Below, one piece after another: positions 1-8,244 of a stretch of 64,000 nucleotides of DNA. The stretch spans positions 124,001 through 188,000 of the forward strand of contig SPIA01000001.1 in the NCBI GenBank assembly GCA_004535795.1, read 5' to 3'. Origin of the DNA: Gammaproteobacteria bacterium LSUCC0057. GTDB taxonomy: Bacteria > Pseudomonadota > Gammaproteobacteria > Pseudomonadales > Porticoccaceae. The notes beneath the pieces are model-generated. The model was not told the DNA's origin, made no database searches, and was given only the letters and a program-made list of their open reading frames with translations. How positions within the stretch are numbered: position 1 is the first letter of the stretch; each line of letters opens with the position of its first letter. The position numbers and the translations under genes are program-made.

Positions 1-1
1 T

Positions 2-331
2 GGGCACACTGCGCAGTTGCGGGTGGCGGTGCCGGCTGGCGAGAAGCGCATTTTCAGTTGCGGCGATGAGGTTGAGATCGGCATTGCCGAGCACGCCGTA
101 GTCGCCAGTTCTATGCTGGTTTACTTGGCGCCACTGCTGGCAGCGCTGTTGTCGGCGGCGCTGGTCGACACTCTAACCGCCAGCTCGGCGCCGTGGCAGG
201 CCGCTCTGGTGGTGGCGGCGGCGGCAGCCGGCCTGGCCGCCGGTGGGTTGTGGGTGCGTTTCAAAAGTCGGCGCTGGGCCAGCGACCAGCGCTTTGTGCC
301 AGTGCTGCTCGGCGCCGCGCCGAGTCGTTGA
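2..331 (+). CDS. rseC: RseC/MucC family sigma-E modulator, 5' end missing
   Basis: The frame is open to the left edge, so the N-terminus lies outside the window. The visible part has a short beta-rich stretch (SCGDEVEIGI), two hydrophobic segments (roughly residues 30-50 and 60-80 of the visible part) separated by a short loop, and a basic tail. This is the layout of RseC/MucC, an inner-membrane protein of the sigma-E operon that modulates sigma-E activity and is also linked to SoxR reduction. A mucD-type protease gene follows after 36 bases, as in algU-mucABCD operons. The N-terminal Cys cluster expected for the family cannot be checked. Family identification is by architecture and context. 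Confidence 0.8.
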   Translation, partial: GHTAQLRVAVPAGEKRIFSCGDEVEIGIAEHAVVASSMLVYLAPLLAALLSAALVDTLTASSAPWQAALVVAAAAAGLAAGGLWVRFKSRRWASDQRFVPVLLGAAPSR

Positions 332-367
332 GAGCCAATCAGTCTTTACACAACAAGGAGTTTTTTT

Positions 368-1774
368 GTGGGCAATTCTCGTCAAATGATCATCGCTGTG
401 CGGCGCCTAACGGTTTCGGCAATGGCCGTGTTGATGCTCGGCTATACGCTCGTCGCCAACGCCGAACTCCCCAATTTTGCCGACCTCATTGAGGAGGTTT
501 CGCCGGCTGTGGTGAAGATCAATACCGTGCAAAAGGCCAGCCCGACAGCCTCGCGCTCACCCTTTGGCGGCCAGCAGTTGCCGGAGATCTTCCGCGATTT
601 TTTTGAACGCAGCCAGCCGCCGCAGCGCTCGCGTCCGGCGGTCTCGCTCGGCTCCGGATTTGTGATTAGCGCTGACGGCTATATTTTGACCAACCACCAC
701 GTGGTTGAGGGGGCCGACGAAATTGTCGTGCGATTTGCCGACCGCGACGAATATACCGCCGAAATAGTCGGCAGCGACCGCCGCTCCGATCTGGCGCTGC
801 TCAAGATCGAGGCGAAAAATCTGCCGACCTTGAGTTTTGCCGACTCAGAAAAACTGCGTGTTGGCGATTGGGTGGTGGCGATAGGTTCGCCGTTTGGTCT
901 CGACTACTCTGCCACCGCCGGCATCGTCAGTGCCAAAGGACGCAGCTTGCCAACCGAGCGCGGCGAAAATTACGTACCGTTTATCCAGACCGACGTCGCC
1001 ATTAACCCCGGCAATTCCGGCGGCCCGCTGTTTAATCTCGACGGCGAGGTGGTCGGCATTAACTCGCAGATCTACTCGCGCAGCGGTGGCTCCATCGGGC
1101 TGTCGTTCTCGATTCCGGCACAAGTGGCGCAAGAGGTGGTGGCGCAACTCAAAGCTGTCGGGCGGGTTGAGCGCGGCTGGCTGGGTGTGGTGATGCAAGA
1201 TATCGACAGTGCACTGGCGCAGTCACTCGGGCTCGATCGCCCGCGCGGCGCCTTGATTAATGCCGTCGAGCCCGATGGCCCGGCCGATAAGGGCGGTATT
1301 CAGCCCGGCGATGTCATCGTCGAGTTCGCCGGTAAGGCGATCGTCAACTCCGGCGATCTGCCACATGTGGTCGGCTTGATCGCCCCCGGCGAGCGGGTCG
1401 CGGTGGAGCTCTACCGCGAGGGCAAAAAACGCACCCTCAAGGTCGAAGTGGGTGCGCTCGACGACGACGGTCAGCAGGCCTCGCGCCGCGATGGCAGCGA
1501 CCGTCTGGGGCTGTTGGTAGAGGAGCTCGACGAGCGTCAGTTGCGCGCCCTGCAGCTGCGCGGCGGAGTGGTGATCAGCGAGGTATCGGCCGATTCGCCG
1601 GCGGCAGCCGCGGAGTTGCGGCCGGGCGATATTATTGTCCGTCTCGGCTACAGCCAGCTGCTGACGATCGACGATTATGACCGCGCGGTGGCACAAGCCC
1701 CACAGCAGACCCCAATTTACATGGTCTTCTACCGCCAGGGCCGAGCGATCTCGCGCACCATAATTATCGACTAA
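368..1774 (+). CDS. mucD: Periplasmic serine protease, DegP/DegQ/MucD type
   Basis: Secreted HtrA-family protease (468 aa) that degrades misfolded envelope proteins and restrains the sigma-E response. The start is GTG at 368, chosen because AAGGAG lies 8 bases upstream. An N-terminal signal segment ends near ANA (about residue 32). The trypsin-like domain carries the full triad: His111 (TNHHVV), Asp141 (RRSDLALLK) and Ser217 (GNSGGPL). Two PDZ domains follow (about 255-345 and 375-460), with the typical RGWLGV and GDIIVRLG sequences. Lying directly after rseC/mucC, it takes the mucD position of the algU operon. DegQ is the alternative family name. Confidence 0.93.
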   Translation: MGNSRQMIIAVRRLTVSAMAVLMLGYTLVANAELPNFADLIEEVSPAVVKINTVQKASPTASRSPFGGQQLPEIFRDFFERSQPPQRSRPAVSLGSGFVISADGYILTNHHVVEGADEIVVRFADRDEYTAEIVGSDRRSDLALLKIEAKNLPTLSFADSEKLRVGDWVVAIGSPFGLDYSATAGIVSAKGRSLPTERGENYVPFIQTDVAINPGNSGGPLFNLDGEVVGINSQIYSRSGGSIGLSFSIPAQVAQEVVAQLKAVGRVERGWLGVVMQDIDSALAQSLGLDRPRGALINAVEPDGPADKGGIQPGDVIVEFAGKAIVNSGDLPHVVGLIAPGERVAVELYREGKKRTLKVEVGALDDDGQQASRRDGSDRLGLLVEELDERQLRALQLRGGVVISEVSADSPAAAAELRPGDIIVRLGYSQLLTIDDYDRAVAQAPQQTPIYMVFYRQGRAISRTIIID

Positions 1775-1909
1775 ACGGGCCGCTTTAGCAGCGCTGCGGC
1801 GCGCGGCCACTGGCGGGTGGCATGCGTTGCCTCAAGCGCTGTAATGGTGTGCGTTGCGCGCGCAAATAGGCTAGAATTTGCCACCTTTTTTCTAGAGCAT
1901 CCCAGCACC

Positions 1910-3706
1910 GTGTCAGATCTCTCGCATATCCGCAATTTTTCTATCATCGCCCATATCGATCACGGCAAATCGACCATTGCTGACCGCTTTATACAGCATT
2001 GCGGCGGGCTCAGTGAGCGCGAGATGGCCGCTCAGGTGCTCGATTCAATGGATATCGAGCGCGAGCGCGGCATTACCATCAAAGCGCAGAGCGTCACCTT
2101 GCCTTACCAGGCCGCCGACGGCAAAACCTACCAGCTCAACTTTATCGACACCCCGGGGCATGTCGACTTCTCTTATGAGGTGTCGCGGTCACTGGCCGCC
2201 TGCGAGGGTGCGCTATTGGTGGTCGATGCCGCTCAGGGGGTAGAGGCGCAGTCGGTGGCCAACTGCTACACCGCAATCGCTCAGGGGCTAGAGGTGCTGC
2301 CGGTGCTCAACAAGATGGATCTGCCGCAAGCAGAGCCCGAGCGCGTGGCGGCTGAGATTGAAGAAATTATTGGTATCGACGCCAGTGAAGCGGTGCCCTG
2401 CAGCGCTAAGACCGGCATGGGTATCGTCGATATCCTCGAGCAGCTAGTGGCCAAAGTGCCGCCGCCGCAGGGCGAGATAGAGGCGCCGCTGCAGGCGCTG
2501 ATTATCGACTCGTGGTTCGATAACTATCTCGGCGTAGTCTCGCTGGTGCGGGTGATGCAGGGCGAGCTGAAAGTGAAACAGAAGGTGGTGGCAAAAACGC
2601 TCGGCAAAGCTCATGTGGTCGACAAGGTTGGGGTGTTTTCGCCCAAGCCGCTGGATACCGGTGTGCTGCGCGCCGGGGAGGTCGGATTTGTCGTCGCCGG
2701 TATCAAAGATATCAAAGGGGCGCCGGTCGGCGATACCTTTACTCACGCCAATACCGCCGATGTCGCGGCGCTGCCGGGCTTCCAAAAGGTCAAGCCGCAG
2801 GTCTACGCCGGGATGTTCCCAGTCGACTCCGACGACTTTGAGGATTTCCGCGAAGCGCTGGGCAAATTGGCGGTTAACGACGCCTCGCTGTTTTATGAGC
2901 CGGAGAGCTCCGACGCGCTCGGCTTCGGCTTTCGCTGCGGCTTTTTGGGTATGCTGCACATGGAGATCATCCAAGAGCGGTTAGAGCGCGAGTACGACCT
3001 CGATCTGATCACCACGGCGCCGACGGTGATCTATGAGATTGTAAAAACCGATGGCGAGTTGCTCTACGTCTCCAACCCCTCGAGTCTGCCCGATCCCGGT
3101 TATATCGACGAGATGCGCGAGCCGATCTGTGAGGCCAATATCTTGGTGCCCAAAGACTATATCGGCAATGTCATCTCGCTCTGTGTCGAGAAGCGCGGAG
3201 TCCAAAAGGATATGCAGTTTATCGGCAACCAAGTGTCGCTCAGTTACGAGCTGCCAATGAGTGAAGTGGTGATGGACTTTTTTGACCGGCTGAAATCGGT
3301 CAGCCGCGGCTTCGCCTCACTCGATTACAGCTTTCAGCGTTTCCAAGCGGCCTCGCTGGTGCGGCTCGATGTCTTGATCAACGGCGACAAAGTGGATGCG
3401 CTGGCGGCGATTGTGCACCGCGACAACTCCCAAGGTCGCGGTCGACTGCTCACCGAAAAAATGAAAGAGCTGATACCGCGGCAGATGTTTGATGTCGCCA
3501 TTCAGGCGGCGATTGGCGGCCACGTCATCGCCCGCACCACCGTCAAAGCGCTGCGCAAAAATGTTATTGCAAAATGTTATGGTGGCGATGTGTCGCGCAA
3601 ACGCAAATTGCTCGAAAAGCAGAAAGCCGGTAAAAAACGCATGAAACAGGTCGGGTCGGTAGAGATCCCGCAAGAGGCGTTCTTGGCCGTTTTGAAAACC
3701 GATTAG
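1910..3706 (+). CDS. lepA: Elongation factor 4 (LepA)
   Basis: Ribosome-associated translational GTPase, 598 aa from the GTG at 1910, matching the usual 599 aa. That start gives the family N-terminus ([16 protein letters not shown]); the open frame runs further upstream, but those extra residues are not family sequence. G1 (AHIDHGKST), G2 region (ERERGITI), G3 (DTPGH) and G4 (NKMD) are all present, followed by EF-G-like domains and the LepA-specific basic C-terminus ([17 protein letters not shown]). It begins 135 bases after mucD and heads the lepA-lepB-rnc-era-recO run. Confidence 0.97.
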   Translation: MSDLSHIRNFSIIAHIDHGKSTIADRFIQHCGGLSEREMAAQVLDSMDIERERGITIKAQSVTLPYQAADGKTYQLNFIDTPGHVDFSYEVSRSLAACEGALLVVDAAQGVEAQSVANCYTAIAQGLEVLPVLNKMDLPQAEPERVAAEIEEIIGIDASEAVPCSAKTGMGIVDILEQLVAKVPPPQGEIEAPLQALIIDSWFDNYLGVVSLVRVMQGELKVKQKVVAKTLGKAHVVDKVGVFSPKPLDTGVLRAGEVGFVVAGIKDIKGAPVGDTFTHANTADVAALPGFQKVKPQVYAGMFPVDSDDFEDFREALGKLAVNDASLFYEPESSDALGFGFRCGFLGMLHMEIIQERLEREYDLDLITTAPTVIYEIVKTDGELLYVSNPSSLPDPGYIDEMREPICEANILVPKDYIGNVISLCVEKRGVQKDMQFIGNQVSLSYELPMSEVVMDFFDRLKSVSRGFASLDYSFQRFQAASLVRLDVLINGDKVDALAAIVHRDNSQGRGRLLTEKMKELIPRQMFDVAIQAAIGGHVIARTTVKALRKNVIAKCYGGDVSRKRKLLEKQKAGKKRMKQVGSVEIPQEAFLAVLKTD

Positions 3707-3749
3707 ATGGGCGGCGGCAAGCCGACCACAACCAGGAGAACAGTGGCGC

Positions 3750-4481
3750 GTGGATCTTAACTTTGAACTGATATTGACGCTGCTGTTTTTGCTCTCAGCC
3801 AGCTTTTGGATACTCAACCGAGTCTGGTTGCAAACCGACCGCGGTCCGGTTGAGTACGTCGCCTCGCTGGCACCGGTGCTGGCCATAGTGTTGGTGCTGC
3901 GCTCGTTTATCATTGAGCCTTTTCAAATACCCTCATCGTCGATGGTGCCCACCTTGCAAAAGGGCGACTTTATTGTCGTCAACAAATGGGTCTACGGATT
4001 GCGGCTGCCGGTATTGCGCAACTTAGTGGTGCCAGTCAGCGAGCCGCAGCGCGGCGATGTTATGGTGTTTTTCCCGCCGCACGAACAGCGCTATTTCATC
4101 AAGCGGGTGGTCGGCCTGCCCGGCGACAAGGTTAGTGTGGTCAACGGTCAGCTCTATATTAACGGCGAACTGATGGTGCAGAGCGACGCCCAGCCGGTCG
4201 ACGACGACCTGCGCAGCGCACGCTTTGTCGAGGATCTGGACGGCTATTCTCACCCTATCCAGCGCCGCCTACAAGCGGGTCGGTTGAGCCAAAATTTCCA
4301 CGACGTAGTGCCCGCCGGCCACTATTTTATGCTGGGGGACAACCGCGACAACTCCAGCGACAGCCGCGTCTGGGGGCCGGTGCCCGCTGAGCGCATCGTC
4401 GGCAAGGCATTTGCCCGCTGGATGTTCTGGGACGAGCGGATGAGCCTGCCCAGCTTTGATCGCGCCGGCAGGATCCGCTGA
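3750..4481 (+). CDS. lepB: Signal peptidase I
   Basis: Inner-membrane leader peptidase that cleaves Sec and Tat signal peptides. It starts with GTG at 3750, with AGGAG 11 bases upstream. Two transmembrane segments (about 5-22 and 38-55) precede the catalytic domain. The nucleophile Ser64 lies in PSSSMVPTL and the general base Lys118 in YFIKRVVGLPGD; the C-terminal GDNRDNSSDSR box is intact. At 243 aa it is shorter than the E. coli enzyme (324 aa), close to the compact form found in many gammaproteobacteria. rnc follows after 2 bases. Confidence 0.96.
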   Translation: MDLNFELILTLLFLLSASFWILNRVWLQTDRGPVEYVASLAPVLAIVLVLRSFIIEPFQIPSSSMVPTLQKGDFIVVNKWVYGLRLPVLRNLVVPVSEPQRGDVMVFFPPHEQRYFIKRVVGLPGDKVSVVNGQLYINGELMVQSDAQPVDDDLRSARFVEDLDGYSHPIQRRLQAGRLSQNFHDVVPAGHYFMLGDNRDNSSDSRVWGPVPAERIVGKAFARWMFWDERMSLPSFDRAGRIR

Positions 4482-4483
4482 GG

Positions 4484-5182
4484 GTGGCTTTGAACGCTCC
4501 ACAAAAACTTGAGCGCCGCGCGCAATTGATGCGCCGCCTCGGCTACCAGTTCACCGACCCCGCTCTGCTAGAGCTGGCGCTGTCGCACCGCAGTGTCGGC
4601 GAACCCAACAACGAGCGTCTGGAGTTTCTCGGCGACGCGGTGCTCGGCGTCACCATCAGCAAGTTGCTCTACCAGCAGTTCCCAACCGCCAGTGAGGGCG
4701 ATCTCAGTCGCATGCGCTCGGCTATTGTGCGAGCCGAATCACTGGCCTCCATCGCCCGTCAGTTGGAGCTTGGCGACCATCTGCTGCTCGGCCAAGGTGA
4801 GCTGAAAAGCGGTGGATTCCGCCGCGACTCAATACTCGGCGACAGCGTCGAGGCGCTGATTGGGGCTATCTATACCGATAGCGATGGCGCCGCCGTGGAA
4901 GCGGTCATCGCGCACTGGTTCAGTGCGGCGCTGGCCGCCGCCGACCAGCGCGCTCCGGCTAAAGACTCCAAGACTGCGCTGCAGGAGTGGCTGCAGCAGC
5001 GCGGTAAACCGCTGCCCGAATACACGCTGCTCGAAGAGCAGGGCGAACCGCACCAGCGGACCTTTCTGGTCAGCTGTAAAATTGCTCTGCGCGACAAGCC
5101 AGTTACGGCCTCCGCGCGCAGCCGCCGAAAGGCAGAACAGGCCGCGGCGGCACTGCTGCTGGCTAAATTAGAGGGCCAATAA
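4484..5182 (+). CDS. rnc: Ribonuclease III
   Basis: Double-strand-specific endoribonuclease (232 aa) for rRNA and mRNA processing. The GTG start at 4484 lies 2 bases after lepB. The RNase III signature [13 protein letters not shown] spans residues 43-55, and the second metal-binding box [11 protein letters not shown] follows. The C-terminal double-stranded RNA-binding domain (about 155-228) ends in the basic [14 protein letters not shown] helix. The stop overlaps the era start by one base, which suggests translational coupling. Confidence 0.97.
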   Translation: MALNAPQKLERRAQLMRRLGYQFTDPALLELALSHRSVGEPNNERLEFLGDAVLGVTISKLLYQQFPTASEGDLSRMRSAIVRAESLASIARQLELGDHLLLGQGELKSGGFRRDSILGDSVEALIGAIYTDSDGAAVEAVIAHWFSAALAAADQRAPAKDSKTALQEWLQQRGKPLPEYTLLEEQGEPHQRTFLVSCKIALRDKPVTASARSRRKAEQAAAALLLAKLEGQ

Positions 5183-6096
5183 TGGCTGAACCGATTCCAT
5201 CAGAGACGCCGGAGCACCGCTGTGGCTATGTCGCCATTGTCGGCCGTCCCAATGTCGGCAAGTCGACGCTGCTCAACCATCTGCTCGGCCAGAAGCTCAG
5301 CATCACCTCGCGCAAGCCGCAAACTACCCGCCACACCCTGCTCGGGATTAAAACCGAAGGCCACTACCAACTGATTTTTGTCGATACCCCGGGTATCCAC
5401 ACCAATCAGGAGAAAGCGATTAATCGGGTGATGAACCGCAGTGCGATGAGCGCGATGACCGATGTCGACGCGGTGGTCTTTGTGGTTGACCGGCTGGAGT
5501 GGAGCAGTGCCGATGAGTATGTCGCCCGACAGGTTAAAAACTGCGGCGCGCCGGTGATCGTCGCGGTCAACAAAGTCGACCTCATCGAAGATAAAAGCGA
5601 ACTGTTACCGCACCTGCAGTTTGTCACCGAGCAGGTCGGTGCCTGTGAGGTGGTGCCGCTGTCGGCGCTGCGCCAGACCAACCTCGACCTGCTCGAAGCG
5701 CAGCTAGTGGCGCTGCTGCCGCTCAACCGCCATTTCTTCCCTGAGGATCAAATTACCGACCGTACCGAGCGCTTTCTGGCCGCCGAACTGGTCCGTGAAA
5801 AGATCACTCGCCAGCTCGGCGCCGAGTTGCCCTACCAGATCACCGTAGAGATTGAGAGCTTTAGTCGCGATGAGCGGATTATTCATATCGACGCACTTAT
5901 CTTGGTTGAGCGCGAGGGCCAGAAGAAGATTATCATTGGCGAAAAAGGCGAGCGCATCAAAAAGATCGGCCAGCAAGCGCGCCAAGATATGGAGCTGATG
6001 TTCGATCAGAAGGTGATGCTAAAAACCTGGGTGAAAGTGCGCAGCGGTTGGAGCGATGACGAGCGCGCACTGCGCAGCTTGGGTTATATCGACTGA
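5182..6096 (+). CDS. era: GTPase Era
   Basis: Essential GTPase (304 aa) for 16S rRNA maturation and 30S assembly. G1 is GRPNVGKST (residues 21-30), G3 is DTPG, G4 is NKVD, and the C-terminal KH domain carries [15 protein letters not shown]. Its ATG overlaps the rnc stop by one base, and its own stop overlaps recO by one base. The tight rnc-era-recO coupling is typical of gammaproteobacteria. Confidence 0.98.
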   Translation: MAEPIPSETPEHRCGYVAIVGRPNVGKSTLLNHLLGQKLSITSRKPQTTRHTLLGIKTEGHYQLIFVDTPGIHTNQEKAINRVMNRSAMSAMTDVDAVVFVVDRLEWSSADEYVARQVKNCGAPVIVAVNKVDLIEDKSELLPHLQFVTEQVGACEVVPLSALRQTNLDLLEAQLVALLPLNRHFFPEDQITDRTERFLAAELVREKITRQLGAELPYQITVEIESFSRDERIIHIDALILVEREGQKKIIIGEKGERIKKIGQQARQDMELMFDQKVMLKTWVKVRSGWSDDERALRSLGYID

Positions 6097-6845
6097 TGGT
6101 CGACCGCGTCGAGGGTGAAGCGGGCTACCTGCTGCACTCGCGGCCCTACCGCGAGAGCAGCCAGCTAGTGGATCTGTTCACTCTCAACCACGGTCGCGTT
6201 CGCGCAGTGGCCAAGGCCACTCGGCAGCGCAGCAAGCGCGGCGCCTCGAGCGCGCTGCTGCCGTTTTGCTGCTACCAGCTGAGCTGGCGGGGGCGCGGCG
6301 AGTTGAAGAGCCTGGTGCGCGCCGAGGCGCTTGAACCGGGGCGCTTTCTGCGTGAGCAGGCGCTATTTTCAGGCCTCTACCTCAACGAGTTGATCTTCCG
6401 GTTGGTGCATGAGCACGATCCACACCCACAGCTCTACAGTTGTTACCAGCAGTTGCTCGGTCAGTTCGGCTACGGTGCCGCTGCGCAGCCGCTCGATGAA
6501 GCGCAGTTGCGCCAGTTTGAAATGGTGCTGCTCGATGAACTCGGCTATGGCTTGGTGTTAGATTGTGAGGGCGTCAGCGGCAAACCGTTGCTGGCGGCGG
6601 GCCGCTATGACTACCGCGCCGATACTGGCGCCGTGCCCGGGCGCCATTTTAGCGGCGAGCAGTTGCTGGCGATTGCCGCCGGTGAGCTGCAGCAGCCGCA
6701 GGTGCGCGCTGCCGCCAAACAGTTGCTGCGCACCGTCATCGACTTTCATCTCGACGGCAAGACCTTGCACAGTCGCGCGCTCTACCGCCACTACCTCGAC
6801 AGCGACACCGCCCAACCAATCCCATTTGCGCAGAGGCAACCATGA
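6096..6845 (+). CDS. recO: DNA repair protein RecO
   Basis: Recombination mediator (249 aa) that with RecR loads RecA onto SSB-coated DNA. The N-terminal OB-fold region begins near GYLLHSRPYRESSQLVDLFT, and the helical C-terminal part contains FEMVLLDELGYG. The ATG is embedded in the era stop (1-base overlap), and the stop overlaps acpS by 4 bases (ATGA). The expected zinc-finger cysteines are not evident, as in many gammaproteobacterial RecO proteins. Confidence 0.93.
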   Translation: MVDRVEGEAGYLLHSRPYRESSQLVDLFTLNHGRVRAVAKATRQRSKRGASSALLPFCCYQLSWRGRGELKSLVRAEALEPGRFLREQALFSGLYLNELIFRLVHEHDPHPQLYSCYQQLLGQFGYGAAAQPLDEAQLRQFEMVLLDELGYGLVLDCEGVSGKPLLAAGRYDYRADTGAVPGRHFSGEQLLAIAAGELQQPQVRAAAKQLLRTVIDFHLDGKTLHSRALYRHYLDSDTAQPIPFAQRQP

Positions 6846-7213
6846 AAGGAATCGGCACCGACATCGTCGCCATCGCCCGCTTTGCCCCACTGTTGGCCCG
6901 CCAGGGGGAGCGGTTTGTCGAACGTCTACTCACCGCCAGCGAGCGTCAGCTCTATCAACAGCGCGGTGCACCGGAAAGTTTTTTGGCAAAGCGTTTCGCC
7001 GCCAAAGAGGCGGTCGCCAAAGCGCTGGGTACCGGTATTGGCCGCGGGGTCAGTTTTCAACACATCGAAATTCTCAACACTGCCGCAGGGCTGCCGCAAG
7101 TCACTTTGCACGGCGGCGCACTGGCTGCGGCGCAGGCGCTGGGCGGCGAGCGCGTCTTGCTTTCGATCGCCGATGAGCGCGACTACGCTATCGCCTATGC
7201 GGCGCTTATCTGA
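6842..7213 (+). CDS. acpS: Holo-[acyl-carrier-protein] synthase
   Basis: Phosphopantetheinyl transferase (123 aa) that converts apo-ACP to holo-ACP for fatty-acid synthesis. The two family motifs are intact: GIGTDIVAIARF at the N-terminus (Mg-binding Asp) and FAAKEAVAKALGTGI (catalytic Glu/Lys). It overlaps recO by 4 bases. In many relatives pdxJ sits between recO and acpS; here it is absent. Confidence 0.96.
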   Translation: MKGIGTDIVAIARFAPLLARQGERFVERLLTASERQLYQQRGAPESFLAKRFAAKEAVAKALGTGIGRGVSFQHIEILNTAAGLPQVTLHGGALAAAQALGGERVLLSIADERDYAIAYAALI

Positions 7214-7308
7214 CTGAATATCTTATAACCCGATTAAAGCAGCGCCCGCCAAGCCAATCAGGCACAATAATAACCAATAGATTACCGCTAAATTTTGAGT
7301 TAACCGCT

Positions 7309-8226
7309 ATGTCGACACCCCCCTTTTTTGGTAGCGAATACCCCTCGATTGATGCCACCATCGGTGATACCCGTCTGGTCCGGCTGCAGCGCATCGGAGC
7401 CAATACCGGCAACGTTATTCTGGCCAAATTGGAGGGCGACAATCCCGCCGGTTCTGTCAAAGATCGCCCGGCCATCAATCTGATTGTGCAGGCCGAGCGG
7501 CGCGGCGAGATCCGCCCCGGCGAGCGGCTCATAGAGGCCACCAGCGGCAATACCGGTATTGCCCTGGCGATGGCGGCGGCGATGAAAGGGTACAAGATGA
7601 CGCTGATTATGCCGGCCAATGCCACCGCCGAGCGCAAGGCGGCCATGACCGCGTACGGTGCCGAGCTGATTGAGGTGACCGCTGAGCAGGGTATGGAGGG
7701 GGCGCGCGATCTGGCCTTGGCGATGCAGGCGCGCGGTGAGGGCAGGGTGCTCGACCAGTTCAATAATCCCGACAACTCGGCGGCTCACTACTGCACCACC
7801 GGCCCTGAGATCTGGCGCCAAACCGCTGGCCGAGTGACTCACTTCATCAGTTCAATGGGCACCACCGGAACAATTTCTGGCACCGGCCGCTACCTTAAAG
7901 AGCGCAACCCATCGGTGCAAATTATTGGCCTGCAGCCGCAAGCCGACGCCGCCATCCCAGGTATTCGTCGCTGGCCGCAACAGTATCTACCCGGCATCTA
8001 TGATGACAGTGTGGTCGATCAGGTGGTCGATATCGGCCAAGCCGATGCCGAGCAGATGATGTTGCGGTTGGCTCGCGAAGAGGGCATTTTCTGCGGTGTC
8101 TCCAGTGGCGGTTCGGTATTTGCCGCCGCGCAGCTGGCCGCGCAGCTGCCCGATGCCGGCGCCACCATCGTCGCCATTATTTGCGATCGCGGCGACCGCT
8201 ATCTCTCATCCGGACTGTTCGCTTAA
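7309..8226 (+). CDS. cysM: Cysteine synthase B
   Basis: PLP-dependent O-acetylserine sulfhydrylase of the CysM type (305 aa), able to use thiosulfate as well as sulfide. The PLP lysine is K51 in NPAGSVKDRPA, and the phosphate-binding loop TSGNTGIA and the glycine-rich SSMGTTGTISG segment are present. The start is ATG at 7309, after a 95-base gap that separates it from acpS. relA begins 18 bases downstream, so the two may be cotranscribed. In several relatives rlmD lies between cysM and relA; it is missing here. Confidence 0.94.
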   Translation: MSTPPFFGSEYPSIDATIGDTRLVRLQRIGANTGNVILAKLEGDNPAGSVKDRPAINLIVQAERRGEIRPGERLIEATSGNTGIALAMAAAMKGYKMTLIMPANATAERKAAMTAYGAELIEVTAEQGMEGARDLALAMQARGEGRVLDQFNNPDNSAAHYCTTGPEIWRQTAGRVTHFISSMGTTGTISGTGRYLKERNPSVQIIGLQPQADAAIPGIRRWPQQYLPGIYDDSVVDQVVDIGQADAEQMMLRLAREEGIFCGVSSGGSVFAAAQLAAQLPDAGATIVAIICDRGDRYLSSGLFA

Positions 8227-8244
8227 GCCGGCGCTGGTACAACT

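Noticed and set aside
1845-1880. Promoter just before lepA (TAGAAT at 1872)
   Set aside because: The only TTGCGC nearby leaves a 12-base spacer, and other candidate -35 elements are poor.
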